The translations under genes were made by a program, and so were the position numbers. A DNA stretch of 5,946 bases from Granulicella sp. UBA5172 (GTDB taxonomy: Bacteria; Acidobacteriota; Terriglobia; Terriglobales; Acidobacteriaceae): contig DHWW01000060.1 of NCBI GenBank assembly GCA_002413385.1, positions 1-5,946 on the forward strand. The letters run 5' to 3'. Positions 1-5,946 of this stretch are shown piece by piece. Every line of letters begins with the position of its first letter. Position 1 is the stretch's first letter. Below the pieces are notes generated by a model that had not been told where the DNA came from, did not search any database, and worked only from the letters and a program-made list of their open reading frames with translations.

Positions 1-10
1 CCTTTCTGGC

Positions 11-55
11 TGTCATTCCGACCCTCGAGCGTAGCGAAGGGGAGGAACCTGCTGT
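11..55. repeat. Dispersed intergenic repeat, copy A (TGTCATTCCGACCCT...)
   Basis: This copy begins TGTCATTCCGACCCTCGAGC and aligns base for base, with one single-base gap, to a second copy at 87-134. About three quarters of positions match by eye. Its core can fold into a short hairpin: CCCTCG pairs with CGAAGGG with one bulged A, around an AGCGTAG loop. From memory, elements of the form TGTCATCCTGAGCGAAGCGAAGGACC are abundant between genes in Acidobacteriaceae, so this is probably a member of that family. It has no coding potential that I can support. Its role (REP-like element, remnant of a small mobile element, or transcript-end structure for an upstream gene) cannot be decided here. Confidence 0.6.
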
Positions 56-86
56 CTCCCGTTCTTCCTCTGCGCCACCCACACCC

Positions 87-134
87 TGTCATCCTGACCC
101 TGAGCAACGCGATGGGGAAGGACCCCCGTATTTC
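87..134. repeat. Dispersed intergenic repeat, copy B (TGTCATCCTGACCCT...)
   Basis: This second copy lies in the same orientation as the one at 11-55, beginning TGTCATCCTGACCCTGAGCA. Relative to copy A it lacks one base after ACCCT and differs at scattered positions. It ends in GGGGAAGGACCCC (114-126), which can form a 4-bp stem over a 5-nt loop. The tandem arrangement, with about 30 unrelated bases between the copies, suggests two separate insertions or an old duplication. There is no T-run after the hairpin, so it does not look like an intrinsic terminator. Confidence 0.6.
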
Positions 135-192
135 GTTCGCAGCACCATAACATCCCTCACGACCCCGAATCCTCCGCCTCCCGCACAACATC

Positions 193-198
193 TATACT
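193..198 (+). promoter_or_regulatory. Candidate -10 box (TATACT) just before the AAA+ gene
   Basis: TATACT differs from the bacterial consensus TATAAT at one position and sits in a small AT-rich island within very GC-rich DNA. Transcription usually starts about 6-8 nt after the -10 box, which here falls on the ATG at 205. There is no purine-rich ribosome binding site between the box and the ATG, so a leaderless mRNA is plausible. No good -35 hexamer is visible at the expected distance (about 170-175 reads TCCTCC), which lowers confidence. Confidence 0.4.
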
Positions 199-204
199 TA
201 AACG

Positions 205-1782
<1,578 letters not shown>

Positions 1783-1831
1783 ACTCTCCGCATGCTTCCC
1801 GACGCTGTATCCTAAAGCCAGAGAGATTCCC

Positions 1832-2506
1832 ATGTCCGCTACGCAAACCATCTTCGACATCACCGCCCCCACCTACGACGCCGACCGCGCCAAACTCATC
1901 CCCTGCTTCGACGCCTTCTACCGCCGCACCACCGACCTCATCCCCGGCGGAGCCAAGCGTGTACTCGATCTCGGCGCCGGCACCGGCCTGCTCTCTGCCT
2001 TCGTTCGCACCTGGTATCCCGAAGCCCACATCCATCTCATGGACGTCTCCGAGCCCATGCTCGACCGCGCCCGCACCCGCCTCGCCGCCGACACCAACGT
2101 CAGCTTTGAAGTAGCCGACTACGCCACCGTCGCGCTCCCCCAAAACCAGGACGCCATCGTCTCCGCGCTCTCCATCCATCACCTCGACCACGCCGCCAAG
2201 AAGGCGCTCTTCGCCAAAATCTTCGCAGCGCTCCGTCCCGGCGGCGTCTTCGTCAATGCCGAGCAGGTCGCCGGCCCCACCCCCGCGCTCGACGAGTTCT
2301 ACCAGAAACTCTGGCTCCAGCAGGTCCGCGAAGCCGGTGCCACGCCGCAACAAATCGCCGACTCCCTCTATCGCCAGCAGGACGACCGCTGCGCCTCCGT
2401 CGAAGTCCAGCTCGACTGGATGCGCGCAGCCGGCTTCACCGACGCCGACTGCTGGTTCAAGGACAATCGCTTCGCAGTCCTCGCCGGCACCCGCCCCACG
2501 CAGTAA
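1832..2506 (+). CDS. Class I SAM-dependent methyltransferase
   Basis: This is a 224-residue soluble enzyme predicted to transfer a methyl group from S-adenosylmethionine to an unknown acceptor. Motif I is VLDLGAGTG (44-52). The acidic residue that normally binds the ribose ends strand 2 at Asp71 in LMDVSEPML. VADYA (94-98) and DAIVSALSIHHL (107-118) correspond to the adenine-contacting and motif IV regions. LRPGGVFVNAEQV (134-146) is the standard post-motif strand. The N-terminal FDITAPTYDADRAKLIP helix and the small C-terminal alpha/beta part resemble the methyltransf_25/CmoA-like group, but the substrate cannot be read from sequence. The start is supported by a weak purine tract, AGAGAGA, at 1820-1826. 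The gene begins 49 nt after the AAA+ stop with no terminator seen between, so co-transcription is possible. Whether it modifies anything related to the AAA+/VWA pair is unknown. Confidence 0.87.
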   Translation: MSATQTIFDITAPTYDADRAKLIPCFDAFYRRTTDLIPGGAKRVLDLGAGTGLLSAFVRTWYPEAHIHLMDVSEPMLDRARTRLAADTNVSFEVADYATVALPQNQDAIVSALSIHHLDHAAKKALFAKIFAALRPGGVFVNAEQVAGPTPALDEFYQKLWLQQVREAGATPQQIADSLYRQQDDRCASVEVQLDWMRAAGFTDADCWFKDNRFAVLAGTRPTQ

Positions 2507-2530
2507 CATTTCCTCACGCTCTACGACCGC

Positions 2531-2556
2531 ATGAACGCTGATGAACGTCCGTTCAT
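2531..2556. promoter_or_regulatory. Putative operator: ATGAACG direct repeat plus inverted repeat
   Basis: ATGAACG occurs at 2531-2537 and again at 2541-2547, and its exact reverse complement CGTTCAT follows at 2550-2556. The last two make a near-palindrome, ATGAACG-TC-CGTTCAT. It lies just upstream of a -10-like TAAAAT at 2573-2578 and so would cover the -35 region of a promoter for the exported-protein gene. The GAAC-N4-GTTC core matches the Gram-positive LexA (DinR) box form, and the shape also suits TetR-family repressors. Which protein binds it, if any, is not determinable here. Confidence 0.45.
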
Positions 2557-2572
2557 GAATCTTTGCCGTGTC

Positions 2573-2578
2573 TAAAAT
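2573..2578 (+). promoter_or_regulatory. Candidate -10 box (TAAAAT) for the exported-protein gene
   Basis: TAAAAT has one mismatch to TATAAT and lies in the most AT-rich stretch of the window, 14 nt before the ATG at 2593. The -35 position, around 2550-2555, falls inside the CGTTCAT arm of the inverted repeat and has no TTGACA-like match. The leader contains AAGACCAAATG rather than a clear Shine-Dalgarno sequence. Confidence 0.4.
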
Positions 2579-2592
2579 AAAATCAAGACCAA

Positions 2593-3408
2593 ATGGCTAA
2601 AGCTCGCCTCGCGCTCTTCACCCTTGCTCTCGCTCTCCTGACGGCCACGTCCTTACGCGCGCAGGACAACTACGAGATTCAGGTCTACGGTGCCGACACC
2701 GTCGCGCCAAAATCCCTCATGGTGGAGCTCCACTCCAACTACTCCATCGACGGCTTCAAACCCATCCCCGGTTCGCGTTACACCGCCGACGGCACCTTCC
2801 CCACCAACCACGCCGGGCGCGAAACCCTCGAACTCACCGAGGGCGTCACCCAATGGAGCGAAGTCGGCTTCTATGTCTTCACCACCTACTCCACTGACTT
2901 CGGCTACCAGTGGGTCGGCGACCACATCCGCCCCCGTGTCCGCGTACCCGACTCCTGGCACTGGCCCGTTGGCGTCTCCATCTCCAACGAGGTAGGCTAC
3001 CAGCGCGCCCGGATCTCCCCTGACACCTGGACATGGGAGATCCGTCCCATCGTTGACAAGCAAATCGGTCGCTATTACCTCGCCTTCAATGCCGCATTCA
3101 ACCGCACCTGGCACGGCCCCGACGTGAATAAGGGAGTCATCTTCTCGCCCAACCTCAAGATCGGCTACGACTTCACCAAAAAAGTTCAGGCCGGTATCGA
3201 GTACTACGGCCAGACCGGCCCCACCTTCAATCCCGTCTCCATCCACGACCAGCAGCAGCAGATCTTCCTCGCCTCCGACCTCAACGTCAGCCCCAAGTGG
3301 GAGATCAACTTCGGTGTCGGAGTCAACGTCACCGGAGGCACCGACCACCTCATCGTCAAGGGCATCCTCGGCCGTCACTTCGACTGGGGCCACCACCCTC
3401 CTCAATAG
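2593..3408 (+). CDS. Secreted beta-rich, probable outer-membrane protein of unknown function
   Basis: This is a 271-residue protein with a clear Sec signal peptide: MAKAR, a hydrophobic core LALFTLALALLTA, then LRA-Q, giving likely cleavage after Ala23. The mature part is rich in aromatic residues and alternating hydrophobic/polar strands, for example VGFYVFTTYS (91-100), YYLAFNAAFN (161-170), GVIFSPNLKIGYDF (181-194), VQAGIEYYGQTG (198-209) and WEINFGVGVNVTGG (236-249). That pattern fits an outer-membrane beta-barrel. There is no lipobox cysteine. I recall similar uncharacterised acidobacterial proteins sharing the DNYEIQVYG start, the VGDHIRPRVRVPDSWHWPVGVS stretch (108-129) and the HDQQQQIF segment, but no function is known to me. 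It sits between the methyltransferase and VWA genes with its own candidate promoter and operator, so it may be a separate transcription unit. Porin-like or envelope structural roles are guesses. Confidence 0.8.
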   Translation: MAKARLALFTLALALLTATSLRAQDNYEIQVYGADTVAPKSLMVELHSNYSIDGFKPIPGSRYTADGTFPTNHAGRETLELTEGVTQWSEVGFYVFTTYSTDFGYQWVGDHIRPRVRVPDSWHWPVGVSISNEVGYQRARISPDTWTWEIRPIVDKQIGRYYLAFNAAFNRTWHGPDVNKGVIFSPNLKIGYDFTKKVQAGIEYYGQTGPTFNPVSIHDQQQQIFLASDLNVSPKWEINFGVGVNVTGGTDHLIVKGILGRHFDWGHHPPQ

Positions 3409-3474
3409 CCCGGCCCATCCACACGCCCTGTTCATCGACTTTCCCCGTGCCGGAATCCTCCATCTCTCCTTGGC

Positions 3475-3511
3475 GTCTAATCTCAATAGAGTCCAAGGTC
3501 TCGGTCTAATC
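3475..3511 (+). promoter_or_regulatory. Twin GTCTAATC boxes upstream of the VWA gene
   Basis: GTCTAATC occurs at 3475-3482 and again at 3504-3511, 29 bp apart start to start, in the 105-nt gap before the VWA gene. Each contains TCTAAT (3476-3481 and 3505-3510), one mismatch from a -10 consensus. They could be alternative -10 boxes or a direct-repeat binding site. The second copy ends only two bases before the ATG at 3514, leaving no room for a ribosome binding site if transcription began there. No TTGACA-like -35 is apparent. Confidence 0.3.
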
Positions 3512-3513
3512 CA

Positions 3514-4737
3514 ATGAAACTCACTCGCTACACAAAATTCACGGGCGACCTCTCCTCCAGCTTCGATCTTGAAGACCTCATGCAGGCCCTCTCCGACTTC
3601 CTGCTCGACTCCGGCTTCCAGGATCCCTTCTCGCCCTACCAGAACATGGACGACTCCATGGACAGTCTGCGCGAGGCCGTCCGCCAGGCCCTCGAGTCCG
3701 GTGAACTCCTCGACGAAGAATCCCAGGAGCAGTTCGAAAAGCTCGAAGACGCGCAAGTCGAAGAACTCATCGACAAGATCATCCAGCGCATGAAAGCCGA
3801 GGCCTACCTCAACGCCGAAGACCCCGCCGAAGGCGAAGGCAATGCCGGCTCAGGCAACGGCGAATCCCGCTTCGAAGTCACCGACAAGGGCATGGACTTC
3901 CTCGGCTACAAGGCCCTCCGCGACCTCCTCGGCCCCATCGGCAAGTCCACCCTCGGCCGTCACGACACCCGCTACGAAGCCGCCGGCGTCGAAACCAACG
4001 GCTCCTCCAAGCTCTACGAATTCGGCGACTCCCTCAACCTCGACATCACCGCCACCCTCAACTCCGTCTTCGCACGCGAAGGTGCACCCGACGGCTCCGG
4101 CCTCCTCAACCTCGAGTACTCCGACCTCCACGTCCAGCAGGCCGACTTCCAGTCCTCCTGCGCCACCGTCGTCCTCCTCGACTGCTCGCACTCGATGATC
4201 CTCTACGGCGAAGACCGCTTCACTCCAGCCAAGAGAGTCGCCATGGCCCTCGCCCACCTCATCCGCACCCAGTACCCCGGCGACTCCATCGACCTCGTCC
4301 TCTTCCACGACTCCGCCGAGCACATCCCCATCTCTCAACTCCCCCGCGTCAAAGTCGGCCCCCACTACACCAACACCCGCGAAGGCCTCCGCGTCGCGCA
4401 GCGCATCCTCAAAAGCAGCGGCAAGGACATGAAGCAGATCGTCATGATCACCGACGGCAAGCCCTCCGCCCTCACCATGGAAGACGGCCGCATCTACAAG
4501 AACGCCTTCGGCCTCGACCCCATCGTCATCCAGGAGACCCTCGAAGAGGTCTCCCGCTGCAAACGCGCCGGCATCATGATCAACACCTTCATGCTCGCCG
4601 ACGACTTCCAGCTAGTCCAATTCGTCCAGAAAATGTCCGCCATGTGCCGCGGCAAAGCCTACTTCACCACCCCCCAAACCCTCGGCAACTACCTCCTCAT
4701 GGACTTCATGTCCCGCCGCAGCAAGCACGTCAATTAG
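3514..4737 (+). CDS. VWA-domain protein, probable partner of the AAA+ ATPase
   Basis: This is a 407-residue cytosolic protein with a C-terminal von Willebrand factor A domain (about 215-400). The metal-ion-dependent adhesion site is visible: DCSHS (223-227, DxSxS form), a Thr in YTNTREGL (Thr286 or Thr288), and the distal Asp in MITDGKPS (Asp314). All metal ligands are therefore kept and a divalent cation should bind. The N-terminal half begins [13 protein letters not shown], then has a [18 protein letters not shown] helix (18-35). An acidic Glu-rich helical stretch follows (about 47-120), ending in a flexible [13 protein letters not shown] linker (106-118). This layout parallels VWA partners of MoxR-type ATPases and the ChlD half of chelatases, where the VWA part engages the target and the ATPase drives it. 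No signal peptide or membrane segment is present. The start has no Shine-Dalgarno sequence but matches my memory of the family's N-terminus. Confidence 0.88.
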   Translation: MKLTRYTKFTGDLSSSFDLEDLMQALSDFLLDSGFQDPFSPYQNMDDSMDSLREAVRQALESGELLDEESQEQFEKLEDAQVEELIDKIIQRMKAEAYLNAEDPAEGEGNAGSGNGESRFEVTDKGMDFLGYKALRDLLGPIGKSTLGRHDTRYEAAGVETNGSSKLYEFGDSLNLDITATLNSVFAREGAPDGSGLLNLEYSDLHVQQADFQSSCATVVLLDCSHSMILYGEDRFTPAKRVAMALAHLIRTQYPGDSIDLVLFHDSAEHIPISQLPRVKVGPHYTNTREGLRVAQRILKSSGKDMKQIVMITDGKPSALTMEDGRIYKNAFGLDPIVIQETLEEVSRCKRAGIMINTFMLADDFQLVQFVQKMSAMCRGKAYFTTPQTLGNYLLMDFMSRRSKHVN

Positions 4738-4757
4738 CCCAACCCGCGCCCACCCAC

Positions 4758-4762
4758 AGGAA
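4758..4762 (+). promoter_or_regulatory. Shine-Dalgarno (AGGAA) that sets the LysR start
   Basis: AGGAA lies 10 nt before the GTG at 4773 and is the best ribosome binding site in the window. It decides the start of the regulator gene: the frame stays open upstream to an ATG at 4644, but that stretch lies inside the VWA gene and encodes a low-complexity Pro/His/Gln/Arg peptide unlike any LysR N-terminus. Confidence 0.65.
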
Positions 4763-4772
4763 CCTCACCACC

Positions 4773-5741
4773 GTGATCGTCCGCAACTTCGAATACCTGC
4801 TCGCCCTCCACAAGGAGCGCCACTTCGCCCGCGCCGCCGCTGCCTGCCGCGTCTCGCAGCCCACGCTCTCCGCGGGCATCAAGCAGTTGGAAGAAGACAT
4901 GGACGTCCGCATCGTCAAGCGCGGCCAGCGCTTTGAGGGCTTCACCACCGAAGGCGAACGCGTCCTCGCCTGGGCCCAGCAGATGCTCGAAGACTGCAAT
5001 CGCCTCAAGCAGGAACTCCACGAACTCCGCGATCAGGGCATGCAGGGCGTCTTCCGCCTCGGCATGTTGCCCGCCACCTCCGCCCTCGCCTCCATCCTCA
5101 GCATCGCCTTCGCAGAGCAGTATCCCGCCATCCAGCTCTCCATCCAAACCGCGACCCACACCGAACTCCTCCACGCCCTCCGCCAGAGCGAGCTCGACAT
5201 CGCCCTCACCTACGTCGACGACGCCCCCGGCGATGGCCTCGACGCCTTCGCCCTCTACCGCGAGCGCCTCTTCCTCTTCACCGCCTCCCCCGCTCCCACC
5301 GGTCCGCGCATCGCATGGGACGACGTCACCGCACTTCCCCTCTCCCTCCTCCGCTCCTCCGTTCCCCTCCCTGCAGAGCATCGGCTCCAGCGCGCTCCTC
5401 GCCTCCTCCTCACCGACTCCGCCGCCGTACTCGCCGCGCAGGTCGCCTCCGGCCGCTGGTCCACCGTCCTTCCCCAATCCCTCGCCTCCACGCTTACGCC
5501 CACGCCCAACCTCCGTGCCATCCCCATCGAAACACCTCCCGCTGCATCCCCCGTTCAGGCCCCCGTCCAGGCGAACGTCGGCTTCGTCACCATCAAAGCC
5601 AACCCCCTCCCTCCCGCCGTCCACGCCCTCATGGAGATGGCCCACTCCCCCGACCTCGTCGACGCCATCCGCGCCATGCTCGCCAGCCACAGACCCTACC
5701 TCCTCCGGACCTCCCGCAAGACCGTCACAGCCATCGCATAA
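4773..5741 (+). CDS. LysR-type transcriptional regulator (GTG start)
   Basis: Starting at the GTG gives 322 residues, the usual LysR size. The N-terminal winged helix-turn-helix reads NFEYLLALHKERHFARAAAA followed by CRVSQPTLSAGIKQLEE (5-41), the classic LysR signature. The GFTTEGERVLAWAQQML wing and linker helix (56-72) come next. The effector-binding domain runs from about 92, with RLGMLPATSALAS at its start and LDIALTYVDD (141-150) in subdomain I. The C-terminal part has NVGFVTIKANPLPPAVHALME (268-288). The RIVKRGQRFEGFT wording reminds me of LysR regulators found beside formate dehydrogenase genes (FdsR-like), but that is only a resemblance and no such genes are in view. The gene begins 35 nt after the VWA stop, in the same direction, so read-through from that gene is likely. 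A LysR-box-like dyad lies downstream (5767-5785), pointing to the next gene as a possible target. Confidence 0.9.
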   Translation: MIVRNFEYLLALHKERHFARAAAACRVSQPTLSAGIKQLEEDMDVRIVKRGQRFEGFTTEGERVLAWAQQMLEDCNRLKQELHELRDQGMQGVFRLGMLPATSALASILSIAFAEQYPAIQLSIQTATHTELLHALRQSELDIALTYVDDAPGDGLDAFALYRERLFLFTASPAPTGPRIAWDDVTALPLSLLRSSVPLPAEHRLQRAPRLLLTDSAAVLAAQVASGRWSTVLPQSLASTLTPTPNLRAIPIETPPAASPVQAPVQANVGFVTIKANPLPPAVHALMEMAHSPDLVDAIRAMLASHRPYLLRTSRKTVTAIA

Positions 5742-5766
5742 CCCTCTCCAGATCAGCCACATCCAA

Positions 5767-5785
5767 CGATAGACAGAACCTATCG
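5767..5785. promoter_or_regulatory. Putative LysR-family operator (CGATAG-N7-CTATCG)
   Basis: CGATAG (5767-5772) and CTATCG (5780-5785) form a perfect 6-bp inverted repeat with a 7-nt spacer. T5770 and A5782 are exactly 11 nt apart, fitting the T-N11-A rule for LysR-type regulator sites. It lies in the 101-nt gap between the LysR gene and the next coding region, centred about 67 nt before the ATG at 5843. A second short palindrome, GAAATTTC, follows at 5793-5800. A weak -35-like TTGATC sits at 5805-5810 with no good -10 at the right distance, which would suit an activator-dependent promoter. Confidence 0.5.
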
Positions 5786-5842
5786 ACCCATCGAAATTTC
5801 CTGTTTGATCCAGCCTCCACGGCCTGCGAAGCTGACAGAGTC

Positions 5843-5946
5843 ATGTCTTCGTCCACCCTCCCCAAACCCGCCCTCACAGCACCCACCTTCTTCGCCAGCC
5901 AGTTCCTCGTCCTCAACGAACTCTCGGACACTCTCGCGCAGGTCAG
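5843..5946 (+). CDS. Partial CDS, N-terminus only, unidentified
   Basis: An open frame begins at an ATG at 5843 and continues past the window end (34 complete codons). It starts MSSSTLPKPALTAPTFFASQ and continues FLVLNELSDTLAQV. Nearly every codon ends in C or G, as in the confirmed genes, which supports real coding. The ribosome binding site is weak (GACAGAG before the start), so a later start cannot be excluded. No family is recognised from this fragment, and there is no obvious signal peptide. Its position just after the LysR gene and the T-N11-A dyad makes it the best candidate target of that regulator. An antisense frame across this stretch (5725-5931) has no better support. Confidence 0.5.
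   Translation, partial: MSSSTLPKPALTAPTFFASQFLVLNELSDTLAQV

Noticed and set aside
3410..3453. CCGGC ... GCCGG inverted repeat after the exported-protein gene as a terminator
   Set aside because: The arms are only 5 bp with a loop of over 30 nt and no following T-run.
2653..3756. A 367-codon antisense frame over the exported-protein and VWA genes
   Set aside because: It has the same Gly/Val/Asp/Glu-rich shadow composition, spans an intergenic gap and two sense genes, and shows no recognisable motif.
4734..5762. A 342-codon antisense frame over the LysR gene
   Set aside because: Composition is Gly/Glu/Asp-rich shadow, while the sense strand encodes a textbook LysR protein.
5725..5931. A 68-codon antisense frame at the right end
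   Set aside because: It starts at a GTG without a ribosome binding site and runs across the intergenic dyad into the end of the LysR gene. The sense frame from 5843 has better codon use.

Overview
The window reads as high-GC chromosomal DNA from a soil-type Acidobacteriota (Terriglobia/Acidobacteriaceae-like). The basis is: (i) two diverged copies of a 'TGTCATCCTGA...GCGA...GGACC' intergenic element, a type I associate from memory with acidobacterial genomes; (ii) very strong C-ending codon use, which also produces very long spurious antisense ORFs; (iii) a secreted protein and an AAA+/VWA pair of types I recall from Acidobacteria. The taxonomic call is an inference and no search was run.

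Layout, all genes on the + strand. Positions 1-204 are non-coding, with two copies of the dispersed repeat and an AT-rich -10-like box abutting the first start codon. 205-1782 encodes a MoxR/ChlI-like AAA+ ATPase. 1832-2506 encodes a class I SAM-dependent methyltransferase. 2507-2592 is an intergenic region with a direct-plus-inverted ATGAACG repeat and a -10-like box. 2593-3408 encodes a signal-peptide-bearing, beta-rich (probably outer-membrane) protein of unknown function. 3514-4737 encodes a von Willebrand factor A protein with a MIDAS motif. 4773-5741 encodes a LysR-type regulator whose GTG start lies just after the VWA gene. 5742-5842 is an intergenic region carrying a perfect T-N11-A-type dyad. 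From 5843 a further coding region begins and runs off the window.

Functionally, the AAA+ ATPase and the VWA protein are the clearest partners. MoxR-type ATPases commonly work with VWA proteins as chaperone-like or metal-chelatase-like remodelling machines. Here the two genes are separated by a methyltransferase gene and an exported-protein gene, so either the four genes form one functional cluster or the pair has been interrupted. The LysR gene follows the VWA gene by only 35 nt and may be co-transcribed with it. Its probable target is the downstream partial gene, judging from the LysR-box-like dyad. No CRISPR array, tRNA, rRNA, insertion sequence or convincing intrinsic terminator was seen. 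The closest thing to an under-described system is the AAA+/VWA module with its two inserted genes.
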